Source: Hyphomicrobiales bacterium (lineage in GTDB: Bacteria; Pseudomonadota; Alphaproteobacteria; Rhizobiales; Rhizobiaceae). From it: 64,000 bases of DNA. Made by a program: the position numbers and the translations under genes. Of the stretch, positions 18,494 to 27,249 are shown one piece after another; position 1 is the stretch's first letter, and the number at the start of each line of letters is the position of its first letter. Where the stretch lies: NCBI GenBank assembly GCA_900467745.1, contig UBQW01000010.1, positions 310,001 to 374,000 on the forward strand, read 5' to 3'. The notes beneath the pieces are model-generated. The model had not been told where the DNA came from. It did not search any database and was given only the letters and a program-made list of their open reading frames with translations.

Positions 18494-19428
18494 AGCGTCA
18501 CCCTGGGATCGACCGTGACGGTGACGATGTCGGCGATGAAATTGATGAGAACGGTGGCGCAGGCAAACACCATGGCCACGCCCTGGACGACCATATAGTC
18601 GCGCGAGAAGATCGCCCGCACCAGCAGCTGTCCCATGCCCGGCAGGGCAAAGACGCTTTCCACGACAACGGTGCCGCCGATCAGCCAACCGATATTGACT
18701 GCCAAAAGGTTGATGGTTGGTACCAGCGAGTTCGGCAGAACGTGCTTCCAGAAGACGATGCCCTCAGGCATGCCACGCGCGCGCGCCGCCGTTGCGACAT
18801 CCGATTTCAGCCCCTCGATCATCGCGGCCCGCAGGCTGCGCGTCAGGACGGTGGAAAGCGACAGTGCGATCGTCAGGCTGGGAAGCACTAGGTGAGCGAG
18901 CTTTTCACTGAGCGTGGCGCCGTATCCGGAGACGGGGAAGATGCCGAGTTGCACGCTGAAGACGATGATCAGCATCAAACCGAGCCAGAACGGCGGGAAG
19001 CCGATGCCGAAGGTGGAAATCACCCGTACCGCATGGTCTGCCGCACCGCCTCGATTGCGCGCCGCGACGGCGGCCATAGGTACGGCAATCAGCACGGAAA
19101 GGATCACGCTTGCGAGCACCAGCGCGACGGTGGGTTCGATGCGCGTTAGGATCAGCTTCAGCACGTCGATCTTGTAAAGGATGGATTTTCCCATCTCGCC
19201 ATTGGCGAGATTACGCAGGAAGTAGAAATACTGCAGCCACATCGGTTCATCGAGGCCATATTGCGCCCGGATATTGGCAATCGCCGCAGGCGTTGCGCGG
19301 GTACCGAGAATGTTGCGCGCGGGGTCGCCGGGGATCAGCCGGACCAGAATGAAGGTGATGACGCTGATCCCGAAAATGACGGGCAGAAACTGCAGCGGAC
19401 GCGTGAGAACAAATCTATAGCGATGCAT
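18490..19428 (-). CDS. Peptide ABC transporter permease (DppB type)
   Basis: 312 residues with the DppB/OppB opening (YRFVLTRPLQFLPVIFGISVITF), the LIPGDPARNILG loop, six hydrophobic segments, and the EAA motif TAARARGMPEGIVFWKHVLPNSLVP. It lies 51 bases downstream of the hydrolase gene and overlaps the second permease by four bases. The order hydrolase, DppB, DppC, fused ATPase, binding protein implies co-transcription from the promoter shared with the divergent luxR-type gene. Confidence 0.93.
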   Translation of the reverse strand: MHRYRFVLTRPLQFLPVIFGISVITFILVRLIPGDPARNILGTRATPAAIANIRAQYGLDEPMWLQYFYFLRNLANGEMGKSILYKIDVLKLILTRIEPTVALVLASVILSVLIAVPMAAVAARNRGGAADHAVRVISTFGIGFPPFWLGLMLIIVFSVQLGIFPVSGYGATLSEKLAHLVLPSLTIALSLSTVLTRSLRAAMIEGLKSDVATAARARGMPEGIVFWKHVLPNSLVPTINLLAVNIGWLIGGTVVVESVFALPGMGQLLVRAIFSRDYMVVQGVAMVFACATVLINFIADIVTVTVDPRVTL

Positions 19429-19479
19429 TGTGGCGATCGCCCCTTTCCATCCGCATGATGCTTGTTGGCTTTCTATGCA

Positions 19480-20403
19480 TCAGCTTGCCTTGTGCCGCGA
19501 TAGAAAGTCCAGCAGGGCCGGGTAATACTCGCCGGGGTTCTCGTAGAAGGGCATGTGGCTGGCGTTTGCGAAGACTTTCAGCTCGGCGTTCGGCAGCGCA
19601 AGCTTCATGCGCAGCGCGCAGGCCGGCGTCAGTTCGTCATGCTCGCCGGTGGTGATCAGCGTGGGGACGGTGACGCGAGGCAGGTCTGGGATGCGGTTCC
19701 AGTCTTTGAGGTTGCCGATATAGAGAAACTCGTTCGGTCCCTGCATCGTGCCGTAGGGTCCCATGTTCCAATCGTCAAGCGAGCGGCGGACCGGGGCTGG
19801 CCATTCCGGCAGGCGACAGACGTGGCGATAGTTGAGAATGGTTACGGCAGCCTGGTATTCCGGGTGGTCGTATGTGCCCTGCGCCTCGTGCTTCTGCAAC
19901 ATTGCCACCGTCTCGGGACCGAGTGCTGCGCGCAGCCGTTCAAGCTCCAGAATGAGATGCGGCATGTCTGCGACGGTATCCTCGAGGATCAGCGTCTGCA
20001 GGTTCTCGGGGTAGGTGAGCGCGTAGTCGATCGCCAGCCAGCCGCCCCAGGAATGGCCGAGCATATGCACCTTGCCGAGACCGAGCGCCTTGCGCACGGT
20101 TTCCGTCTCCTCGACGTAGCGTCCGATGGTCCAGAGTGCTGCGTCATCCGGCCGGTCAGACGCACCGGTTCCCAGCTGGTCGAAGGCGACGACGCGGTAA
20201 CCCTTGTCGATCAGACAGGAGTGCGCTTCACGCAGATAATCGCAGGGGAGGCCGGGTCCGCCATTCAGGCAGAGGACCGTTTCGCTGCCGCTTCCGAAGC
20301 TATAGGCGACAACGTTGAAGCCATCGACCTCGATGTCGTATCGCTGGTCCGGCTCGATTTCACGCCACATTGATGTCTCCGGCAAAAGATTCTTCTTGCT
20401 CAT
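19480..20403 (-). CDS. Proline iminopeptidase-family alpha/beta hydrolase (first copy)
   Basis: 307 residues, S33-type hydrolase: oxyanion motif NGGPGLP (about 48), nucleophile elbow GHSWGG with Ser118, a lid domain, GEHDELTP with the acid Asp, and SHMPFYE with the catalytic His. There is no signal peptide, so it is probably cytoplasmic. The family releases N-terminal proline or cleaves related small amides. It is the first gene of the peptide-transporter operon and divergent from the LuxR solo. pip genes beside such regulators are the hallmark of plant-associated LuxR solo loci (OryR, XccR, PsoR, PipR). The actual substrate is unknown. Confidence 0.9.
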   Translation of the reverse strand: MSKKNLLPETSMWREIEPDQRYDIEVDGFNVVAYSFGSGSETVLCLNGGPGLPCDYLREAHSCLIDKGYRVVAFDQLGTGASDRPDDAALWTIGRYVEETETVRKALGLGKVHMLGHSWGGWLAIDYALTYPENLQTLILEDTVADMPHLILELERLRAALGPETVAMLQKHEAQGTYDHPEYQAAVTILNYRHVCRLPEWPAPVRRSLDDWNMGPYGTMQGPNEFLYIGNLKDWNRIPDLPRVTVPTLITTGEHDELTPACALRMKLALPNAELKVFANASHMPFYENPGEYYPALLDFLSRHKAS

Positions 20404-20494
20404 TAATTGGGCAAGGCTAAATTTTTATCCCAAACAGCGTTTCGCGCCAGCTATAAGAAGTGATAGGTGGCGCTTCGCTCACCGGGAGCAGGCC

Positions 20495-21277
20495 ATGCTT
20501 GATGATATCCGCGCGATCAAAACACAATTCACCGATCACCAGACTTTAGATGGGCGTATCGATCAAGTCTTCGAGGAAATGAAGACACTCGGCTTCGAGG
20601 CGTTGATCTATGACTACACGCCGATCCCCTACGATCTGGACGGCGAGATCATGATCCCCTCGCTCTTGAAGCTGCGCAACATTTCCGACGACATGCACGA
20701 CTATTGGTTCAATCGCGGTTATTTCCGGATCGATCCGGTTCAGCAGGTGGCGCTGCGCACGTCGACGCCGTTCTTCTGGAATTACGATGCCAACGCCGAA
20801 ACGCTGATCAACCGCTTCATGGGCGAAAATACCGAGCCGGTGGCGCGCTATCTCAGCGAGCGAGACATGTCGACGGGCGTGACGGTGCCGATCCACATGC
20901 CGCGCGGCGACTACGCGACCGTCACCGGCATTCGCTACGGTCGCGAGAAGGGCTTCCAGAAGCAGGCTTTGCGCTATATCGCCGATTTCAACCTACTGGC
21001 CCACGTCTTCCACGAGGCGGCCTTTCCGCTGTTCGACGCGGACGCCTGCAGCGCCGGCAAGGCGCGATTGACCGAGCGGGAGCGCGAGTGCCTGCGTTAC
21101 TCGGCGGAGGGGCTTTCGGCCAAGGAGATCGCCCGCATCATCGAGCGTTCGGTGCCAACTGTCGTCATGCACCTCAATGCCGCCGCCAAGAAACTCGGCG
21201 CCAAGAACCGCACGCAGGCCGTGGTTCGCGCCACGCACTACCGCCTTCTCGAAGACCGGCCATCCTATAACTTGTGA
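20495..21277 (+). CDS. LuxR-family solo of the plant-associated (PipR/OryR-like) type
   Basis: 260 residues: an autoinducer-binding domain (about 15-180) and a C-terminal LuxR HTH ([32 protein letters not shown], about 196-228). Of the six TraR ligand-pocket residues, four are kept: D80, P81, W95 and G128 (TraR D70, P71, W85, G113). The positions equal to TraR W57 and Y61 are M67 and W71, counted back from the invariant Asp-Pro without gaps. This Met/Trp pair is the known signature of plant-associated LuxR solos that answer plant compounds rather than acyl-homoserine lactones. No luxI gene is in the window. ATG 20495 follows GGGAGCAGG. Hydrolase genes flank it on both sides. Confidence 0.92.
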   Translation: MLDDIRAIKTQFTDHQTLDGRIDQVFEEMKTLGFEALIYDYTPIPYDLDGEIMIPSLLKLRNISDDMHDYWFNRGYFRIDPVQQVALRTSTPFFWNYDANAETLINRFMGENTEPVARYLSERDMSTGVTVPIHMPRGDYATVTGIRYGREKGFQKQALRYIADFNLLAHVFHEAAFPLFDADACSAGKARLTERERECLRYSAEGLSAKEIARIIERSVPTVVMHLNAAAKKLGAKNRTQAVVRATHYRLLEDRPSYNL

Positions 21278-21279
21278 TA

Positions 21280-21299
21280 GCTGCCACGGTTTCAGCAGC
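21280..21299 (+). promoter_or_regulatory. 20-bp dyad between luxR-type gene and second hydrolase gene
   Basis: Five-base inverted arms GCTGC and GCAGC are separated by ten bases, 20 bases in all, the size of a lux box. The site starts two bases after the regulator stop codon and ends 21 bases before the hydrolase ATG. It does not match the ACCTG-N10-CAGGT consensus in full, so the assignment is tentative; a transcript hairpin is the alternative. Confidence 0.25.
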
Positions 21300-21320
21300 C
21301 ACGCTATGGTTTTCCATCGA

Positions 21321-22244
21321 ATGCCAAAGATGGAGCTATCAGTGACCCCCGTCACGTCGAAGGAAGACTACCTGCCGTTTCGCGATTACCGCACCTGGTA
21401 TCGCATCACCGGTTCACTCGACAGCGGCAAGCTGCCGCTGGTTGTGGCCCATGGCGGGCCTGGCTGCACCCATGATTATGTCGATTCCTTCAAGGGTATT
21501 GCCGCGCTCGACCGCCGCGCCGTCATCCACTACGACCAGCTCGGAAACGGCAATTCGACGCGCCTGCCGGAAAAGGGTCCGGATTTCTGGACGCCGGCAC
21601 TGTTCCTTGAGGAACTCGATGCGCTGCTTACTCATATCGGCATTGCCGATCGCTACGCTTTCCTCGGCCAGTCGTGGGGTGGCATGCTGGGTGCCGAACA
21701 TGCCGTTCGCAAGCCGAAGGGCCTGAAGGCTCTGGTGATCGCCAACTCTCCGGCCAACATGCACACCTGGGTTTCCGAGGCCAATCGCCTGCGCGAGGAG
21801 TTGCCCACAGAGGTGCAGGACACGCTCTTGAAGCACGAGCAGGCAGGAACGCTGACCGATCCTGAATACATCACAGCATCAAGGGTCTTCTACGACCGCC
21901 ATGTCTGCCGTGTCTCGCCATGGCCCGCCGAAGTCGCGCGGACCTTCGCGATCATGGACGAGGACAACACCGTCTACCGCAACATGAACGGCCCGACTGA
22001 ATTCCACGTTATCGGCACGATGAAAGACTGGACGATCGAGGACCGGTTGAGCCGGATCGAAGCGCCGACGTTGCTGATTTCAGGCAAGTACGATGAAGCG
22101 ACGCCGCTCGTCGTCAAGCCCTACCTTGATAGCGTTCCCGGCTGCGAGTGGGTGCTCTTCGAACGGTCGAGCCACATGCCGCATGTCGAGGAGAAGGAAC
22201 TCTGCCTCGCCACCGTCTCGGCGTTCCTGTCGCGTCACGACTGA
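21321..22244 (+). CDS. Proline iminopeptidase-family alpha/beta hydrolase (second copy)
   Basis: 307 residues from ATG 21321 (ATG 21330 is equally possible; neither has a strong ribosome-binding site). The S33 layout is complete: [11 protein letters not shown] (oxyanion), GQSWGG with Ser118, SGKYDEATP with the acid Asp, and SSHMPHVEE with the catalytic His. The RHVCR...WP segment in the lid is shared with the first copy, so the two are paralogues, but they are diverged rather than a recent duplication. It lies 43 bases downstream of the LuxR solo in the same direction and may be its direct target. A strong terminator follows. Confidence 0.9.
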   Translation: MPKMELSVTPVTSKEDYLPFRDYRTWYRITGSLDSGKLPLVVAHGGPGCTHDYVDSFKGIAALDRRAVIHYDQLGNGNSTRLPEKGPDFWTPALFLEELDALLTHIGIADRYAFLGQSWGGMLGAEHAVRKPKGLKALVIANSPANMHTWVSEANRLREELPTEVQDTLLKHEQAGTLTDPEYITASRVFYDRHVCRVSPWPAEVARTFAIMDEDNTVYRNMNGPTEFHVIGTMKDWTIEDRLSRIEAPTLLISGKYDEATPLVVKPYLDSVPGCEWVLFERSSHMPHVEEKELCLATVSAFLSRHD

Positions 22245-22275
22245 AGATGTGAGCTAGCGCGTTCACGACAGCTGT

Positions 22276-22303
22276 CGCTGCCCCTCGTGGGGCAGCGCTT
22301 TTA
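22276..22303 (+). terminator. Rho-independent terminator
   Basis: A perfect 9-bp stem CGCTGCCCC/GGGGCAGCG with a TCGT loop is followed by CTTTTA, 31 bases after the second hydrolase stop codon. Confidence 0.8.
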
Positions 22304-22334
22304 TGACAAGGTCACGCCGGAGCCCGCGACCCCA

Positions 22335-23795
22335 TCAATCGCAGATCGCTTCCGCCTCGATCTCGACCTCGTATTCGCCGACCAGATTGCCGGCCTCGAT
22401 CAGCGTGTTGGCCGGCAAAACATCAGCGAAAGCCCGTCCATGCGCGCGAGACACCGGCTCCCACTGACTGGCATCGCGCAGATAGATGCGCGTCCTGACG
22501 ACGTCTTCCATCTTGCCGCCGAGCGCCGATATCGAAGCCGCGATCTTGTCGAGTATGTAGGTCGCCTGCGCGCCGGCGTCGCCCGATGCCACGCAGCGGT
22601 TCGTGCCATGCGTCGCGGTCGTGCCGGAAACGAGGATACGGTCTCCTACCCTGACGGCGCGGCTATAGCCGGCGATCGGCTCCCAGATGCTGCCGGACGA
22701 GACCCGCGAACGGCCCGGACGACCGGGCACGGGCTGAGCCGTGTAGACGGATGGAATGGCATCCAGATGGTGGCTGAGATCGCCGGAGGCGGTGAGGAAT
22801 GGCGGCTTGCGATACTCGTCGCCGCAATCGCCGGGGATGGCTCGCGTCTTGGCGAAGGCCGCGTTTAGTGCGGCGTGATCCTCTTCGTCAAGCGCGAAGG
22901 AGAAGACGTTCAGATTGTCGCCGCGATGCTCGTTTTCGCCGATGCGCGCGCCGACGATCGTGGCAGCGACCGCGTCGTGTTCCAGAACCCAGCGGCTCGC
23001 GACGTTTGAGATCGACGCGCCATGCTTGACCGCGATGGTTTGGGCGGCGCTGAGAATGCCCTGGAAGGCCTCCCAGCCGCCGGCGGTGTCGATGAAGCGC
23101 TTGTATTTCGAGCGGCTCCAATCGGTGATCGATGTCGGCTCTGGCTGGCCCAACCATTTCTCGGAGAGGAAGCCGCCGCACAGCGTCCCATAGGCGAGAA
23201 GCTTGACGCCGCTTTCGGCACAGAGCTTCGAGAGCGCACCCGCGGCTCGGCGGTCGACCAGCGAGAACGAAACCTGATTGCTGGCGATCTCGATGCCATC
23301 GGCAAGCGCCAGCGCCAGATGCCCGGTATCGAAATTGGTGAGGCCGAGCGCGCCGACCAGGCCTTCCTCACGCATGCGCTGCATCTCATGCAGGGCGTCG
23401 AGCCATCCCGGATGCTCGAAGGTCCACCAATGGAATTGCAGAAGATCGACCTTGTCGACGCCAAGCCTTGTCAGCCGCTCCTCGACGCCGCGACGCACGA
23501 TATCAGATGTCATCGGTCCCGGCTCCGGGCACCACTTCGTGAAGGCGACGGGCCGCTGGCCATTCTGATAGCGCGACAGCAATCGTCCCATGATCAGTTC
23601 CGCCGAACCGTAGTGATCGGCCATGTCGAACGTGTCGAAACCGCCGCGCGCATAGGCGTGCAGCACATCGGCGCCCTTGTCGGGATCGATTACCGTGCCG
23701 TTTTTCTCGATGTCGGCCACCTGCCAGAGACCGCAGACGATGCGGCTGATGGAGAGATCCTTGGTGAGCGCTATGTGTGGGGGCGTGGTGGACAT
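22335..23795 (-). CDS. Aldo/keto reductase fused to a RidA-like domain
   Basis: 486 residues in two parts. Residues 1 to about 340 are an aldo/keto reductase with a complete tetrad D57, Y62, K87, H122 (TFDMADHYG, FTKWCP, LLQFHWW) and a late NVASRWVLEH...GAR cofactor region. Residues about 350-486 are a YjgF/RidA fold (RAVRVGDRILVSGTTATHG, IRIYLRDASQWEP). The arginine essential for RidA enamine/imine deaminase activity (E. coli R105, in PARSxVEV) is Asn463 here (PANTLIEA), as in the Rid4-7 type subfamilies. It begins 4 bases after livM-type gene's stop, as the last gene of that operon. The fusion suggests reduction of a carbonyl or imine whose partner metabolite the Rid domain binds; that is inference. 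Confidence 0.9.
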   Translation of the reverse strand: MSTTPPHIALTKDLSISRIVCGLWQVADIEKNGTVIDPDKGADVLHAYARGGFDTFDMADHYGSAELIMGRLLSRYQNGQRPVAFTKWCPEPGPMTSDIVRRGVEERLTRLGVDKVDLLQFHWWTFEHPGWLDALHEMQRMREEGLVGALGLTNFDTGHLALALADGIEIASNQVSFSLVDRRAAGALSKLCAESGVKLLAYGTLCGGFLSEKWLGQPEPTSITDWSRSKYKRFIDTAGGWEAFQGILSAAQTIAVKHGASISNVASRWVLEHDAVAATIVGARIGENEHRGDNLNVFSFALDEEDHAALNAAFAKTRAIPGDCGDEYRKPPFLTASGDLSHHLDAIPSVYTAQPVPGRPGRSRVSSGSIWEPIAGYSRAVRVGDRILVSGTTATHGTNRCVASGDAGAQATYILDKIAASISALGGKMEDVVRTRIYLRDASQWEPVSRAHGRAFADVLPANTLIEAGNLVGEYEVEIEAEAICD

Positions 23796-23799
23796 ATTT

Positions 23800-24771
23800 C
23801 TATTCCCTGGATGTCTGTTTGCGCTTGCGGGTCAGCGAGGCCAGCGCGCTGGAAGCGCCGAGAATGCCGCGGGGGCGCAGGAGCAGGATGAGGCACAGCC
23901 CGACGCCGATCATGACGATCTGCAGCGACGCCGCACGCGCCTGCTGTTCGGCCGGTACGAAGGCGGAGACGGCGGCGGCCGAAAGCGCCCACAGACCCCA
24001 GACCAGCACCGCGCCGAGGATGGCGCCGCGATTGTTGCCGGAGCCGCCGACGATCAGCATCGCCCAGACTTGAAAGGTCAGGATCGGCAGATAGTTGTCG
24101 GGCGCGATAAAGCCGATGAAATGTCCTTGCGCGGCACCCGCCAGCCCCATGATGGCGCCGCCGATGGTGAAGGCTTGCAGGCGAAAGCGGATCGGCCGCT
24201 TGCCAAGCGCCTGTGCCGCACTCTCATCTTCGCGGATCGCGCGCAGCACGCGGCCCCAGGGACTCTTGGAGAGATGCTGGAGCGCCAGATAGAGCGCCAG
24301 CACGACTGCCACCATCAGCGAGAGATTGGAGAGAGAAAATGCCAGCGGATCAGCAGCGAGGCTGCCGAAGGGGCGGGGAATGAAGCCGATGCCGAAAGCG
24401 CCGCCGGTCAGCGGCTGCAGGTTGAGCACGCAAAGCTGCACCGTGACCGCAACGCCGAAGGTGGCGATGGCGAGATAGTCGGATCGCAGCCGAATGGTCA
24501 GCGCGCCTACCAGCCAGGCGGCGAGGCCCGCGAACAGCGCGCCGCCGAGCCAGCCGATGGCGATCGGCATGTCGAAACCGCCGAAGCGGCCGGGCGTATC
24601 CGGCGTCGTCAAAAGTGCGGATACGTAAGCGCCGATCGCGACGAAGGCGGCGATGCCGACGTTGAAGAGGCCGGTCTGGCCCCACTGCACATTGAGCCCG
24701 AGGCACATGATGGCAAAGGTGAGCGCCATCGTGAGGAAGAAGGCGACGTAAGCGATCAGATCGAGGCTCAT
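23800..24771 (-). CDS. Branched-chain amino acid-type ABC permease (LivM type)
   Basis: About 323 residues, polytopic, with the LivM signature GLNVQWGQTGLFNVGIAAFVAIGAYVSA near the N-terminus and the cytoplasmic EAA-like loop RAIREDESAAQALGKRPIRFRLQAF at about residue 190. The C-terminal arginine-rich tail (RPRGILG) is typical. ATG 24771 overlaps the LivH-type stop as ATGA; the longer start at 24849 is rejected. It forms the pore with the LivH-type protein. The substrate is not necessarily an amino acid, since this family also takes urea, amides and aromatic acids. Confidence 0.93.
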   Translation of the reverse strand: MSLDLIAYVAFFLTMALTFAIMCLGLNVQWGQTGLFNVGIAAFVAIGAYVSALLTTPDTPGRFGGFDMPIAIGWLGGALFAGLAAWLVGALTIRLRSDYLAIATFGVAVTVQLCVLNLQPLTGGAFGIGFIPRPFGSLAADPLAFSLSNLSLMVAVVLALYLALQHLSKSPWGRVLRAIREDESAAQALGKRPIRFRLQAFTIGGAIMGLAGAAQGHFIGFIAPDNYLPILTFQVWAMLIVGGSGNNRGAILGAVLVWGLWALSAAAVSAFVPAEQQARAASLQIVMIGVGLCLILLLRPRGILGASSALASLTRKRKQTSRE

Positions 24772-25679
24772 GCCGTTCTCCCGAACAAGCCGCGCGGGCG
24801 AAAAAGCAAGACCGCCACAAGGATTACGAAGGAGACCGCCGCTCGCCACTCGGCGCCAACGATCTGCACGGCTGCCGCTTCCGACAGGCCGACGATCAAT
24901 CCAGCGATCATCGCGCCAGGAACGCTGCCAATCCCGCCGAGGATCGCGGCTGCAAACAGCGGCAGCAGCAGGTCGTGTCCGAGATAGGGGCGGATTTGGA
25001 CGAGGAGCCCGGTCATGATGCCGGCGATGCAGGCGAGGGCAGCGCCGACGAACCAGACGACGCGGATCACACGGCGCACGTCCACACCAGCGATGCCCGC
25101 CAGAGCGGGATTCTCGCTGACGGCGCGCATCGAGCGGCCGATATCGGTGCGGGTCATCAGCAGGTGGATGGCGACGACCGCGACCAATGACAGGCCGAGC
25201 GACAGGAGCTGGTCCGGCGTGGCGCGCAGGCCGCCGCCGATCTTCACGGCGATCTGCAGAGATTTGGTGTAATAGGCGGGCTTGGAGGTGAAGATGAATT
25301 CGAGCAGGCTGCGAAGCGCAAGCGAGGCGCCGAAGCTCGCCATGACGAGGATGATGATTGCGCCGCCGCGCGCCCGCAGGCGTCCGAACAGCACCGCATC
25401 CACGGCGAGCGCAAGCAAGCCGGTGAGCAGGATCGCGATGGCGGCTGCGAGCGGCAGCGACCAGCCGAAGGAGAATGGGCCGATCGGTTTGGTTAGCGAC
25501 GTGGACAAGAACCCGAGGCCGCCGCTGACGGCGAGCGCCAGATAGGCGCCCCAGGAAAGCATCTCGCCATGCGCAAAATTGGCGAAGCGCAGGATCGAAT
25601 AGGTGAGCGTGACGCCGATGGCGCCAAGGCCGATCATCGCGCCGGCGACGAGGCCGTCCATGAGAAATTGCGGGTTCAT
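24768..25679 (-). CDS. Branched-chain amino acid-type ABC permease (LivH type)
   Basis: 303 residues with the LivH opening (LMDGLVAGAMIGLGAIGVTLTYSILRFANFAHGEM), eight or so hydrophobic segments and the loop TDIGRSMRAVSENPALAGIAGVDVRRVI around residue 180. The tail ends FRPRGLFG. Stop and start codons overlap by four bases with both neighbours, so translation is probably coupled through the four transporter genes. Confidence 0.93.
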   Translation of the reverse strand: MNPQFLMDGLVAGAMIGLGAIGVTLTYSILRFANFAHGEMLSWGAYLALAVSGGLGFLSTSLTKPIGPFSFGWSLPLAAAIAILLTGLLALAVDAVLFGRLRARGGAIIILVMASFGASLALRSLLEFIFTSKPAYYTKSLQIAVKIGGGLRATPDQLLSLGLSLVAVVAIHLLMTRTDIGRSMRAVSENPALAGIAGVDVRRVIRVVWFVGAALACIAGIMTGLLVQIRPYLGHDLLLPLFAAAILGGIGSVPGAMIAGLIVGLSEAAAVQIVGAEWRAAVSFVILVAVLLFRPRGLFGRTA

Positions 25680-26416
25680 GGTGCCTCCGACGCCTGCTTG
25701 GTGGTGCCGAGATAGAGCTTGGCGATCAGCGGATCGCCGAGCAGTGAAGAGGCCTCGCCCTCGTGCCTGATCCGGCCTTCGACAAGGATGACGGCGCGGC
25801 TGGCGATCGCGAGCGCCGCCTTGACGTTCTGCTCGACGAGAATGACCGTGACGCCGCCGGCGTTGATCTCCTTCAACATCGAAAACACCTCGCCGACGAT
25901 TTTCGGCGACAAGCCGGCAGAGGGTTCGTCAAGGATGAGCACGGAGGGATCGACGATCAGCGCACGAGCGACGGCCAGCATCTGCCGCTGCCCGCCCGAT
26001 AGCGCGCCGGCCAAGCGCGAGGGCTTGGTGGCGAGATCGGGAAAGCGACGGTAGAGCGCGGCGATCCTGTCTGACCGCTGCTCCTTCGGCAGGACGGCTG
26101 CGGCAAGCTGCAGGTTTTCGTGGATGGTCAGCGTCGCGAAGATGTTTTCCGTCTGCGGCACAAAGGCGAGGCCTTCGGCGATCTTGCGGTGGGACGCGAC
26201 GCGGGTGATCTCCCGCGCGTCGAGCAGGACGCTTCCCGAGTGTATCGGCACCACGCCGGCGATCGCCTTGACGAAGGTCGACTTCCCGGCCCCGTTCGGC
26301 CCGAGCAGGACCAACAGCTCCCCGGGCGCCACCGAGAGATCAACGCCGCGCACGATCGGCAGGTCGGGTTCGTACCCGGCGACCAGCGCGCGGGTTTCGA
26401 GCGCCGGCGCGGTCAT
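25676..26416 (-). CDS. Branched-chain amino acid-type ABC ATPase (LivF type)
   Basis: 246 residues, one nucleotide-binding domain: Walker A GPNGAGKST, Q-loop FVPQTENIF, signature LSGGQRQM, Walker B LILDEPSAGLS, H-region VEQN. The C-terminus (LGTTKQASEAP) replaces the usual LGxx end of LivF. Its partner ATPase is encoded four bases (overlapping) upstream. Confidence 0.93.
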   Translation of the reverse strand: MTAPALETRALVAGYEPDLPIVRGVDLSVAPGELLVLLGPNGAGKSTFVKAIAGVVPIHSGSVLLDAREITRVASHRKIAEGLAFVPQTENIFATLTIHENLQLAAAVLPKEQRSDRIAALYRRFPDLATKPSRLAGALSGGQRQMLAVARALIVDPSVLILDEPSAGLSPKIVGEVFSMLKEINAGGVTVILVEQNVKAALAIASRAVILVEGRIRHEGEASSLLGDPLIAKLYLGTTKQASEAP

Positions 26417-27222
26417 GCCGCCGCTCCGAGGTAGGCTTCGATGACATCCGGATTTGAGGCGACGGCGGCAGGCGTGCCCTCGGCCAGCGGCTTGCCGAGC
26501 GCCATGGCGACGACGCGCGAGCAGAGCCGCGACACCATATCCATATTGTGTTCGATCAGCAGGATCGACTTGCCCTGCGCATTGAGCTCCACCACGCGCT
26601 CCATGATCGTTTCCAACAGCGCCGGGTTGACGCCCGCCGCCGGCTCGTCGAGCAGGATTGCCTGCGGATCGGCCATCAGGATGCGTGCGAGTTCGAGCAG
26701 CTTGCGCTGCCCGCCGGACAGTACCTTGGCAGGTTGTCCCTCGAGGCCCGACAAGGTGACGAACTCCAGCAGCGCGCGCGCCTTATCGGTCGCCAATCGT
26801 TCCTGCTGCCTGACATGACCGAAGCGCAGGAAGTTGGCGAACAGCCGCTCGCCGTCCTGCGCCTGCGCGCCGACGAGCACATTCTCCAGCACGGTCATCT
26901 CGAGAAACGGCTTCGGGATCTGGAAGGTGCGGCCGACGCCGCGGCCAATTCTCTGCTCCGGACTTTCCTGCGAGACCTCGCGGCCGCCGATCCAGATCTC
27001 GCCAGATGTGGGCCTGAGGCTACCGGCGATCAGATTGAACAGCGTCGTCTTGCCGGCGCCGTTCGGGCCGATGAGACCGATCAACTCGCCTTTGTTGAGC
27101 CTCAGCGACATGCCGCCAACGGCCACATTGCCCTGAAACGACTTCACCAGCCCGCGCGCGTCGATCACGGCTTTGGCGGGTTCTGCCGCTTTCGGTGGGG
27201 CGTCTGGCACTGGCAAAGGCAT
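26413..27222 (-). CDS. Branched-chain amino acid-type ABC ATPase (LivG type)
   Basis: 269 residues with Walker A GPNGAGKTT, the LivG-specific insertion after the Q-loop (GVGRTFQIPKPFLEMTVLENVLVG), signature LSGGQRKLLE, Walker B ILLDEPAAGVNP, and the H-loop LIEHNMD. It is the first gene of the five-gene minus-strand operon. It starts 27 bases from a 24-bp palindrome that it shares with the divergent GntR operon. The SD GGAGGAAAG lies just upstream of its ATG. Confidence 0.93.
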   Translation of the reverse strand: MPLPVPDAPPKAAEPAKAVIDARGLVKSFQGNVAVGGMSLRLNKGELIGLIGPNGAGKTTLFNLIAGSLRPTSGEIWIGGREVSQESPEQRIGRGVGRTFQIPKPFLEMTVLENVLVGAQAQDGERLFANFLRFGHVRQQERLATDKARALLEFVTLSGLEGQPAKVLSGGQRKLLELARILMADPQAILLDEPAAGVNPALLETIMERVVELNAQGKSILLIEHNMDMVSRLCSRVVAMALGKPLAEGTPAAVASNPDVIEAYLGAAA

Positions 27223-27249
27223 GGAGGAAAGAAGTCTCTTGATTTGATT

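Noticed and set aside
20404..20494. Canonical lux box in the divergent space between the LuxR solo and first hydrolase
   Set aside because: No ACCTG-N10-CAGGT-like dyad was found. TTGGG and CCCAA occur but span 27 bases, which does not fit.
14400..22244. luxI-type autoinducer synthase partner
   Set aside because: All genes around the regulator are hydrolases or transporter parts; no acyl-homoserine lactone synthase motif is seen anywhere in the window.
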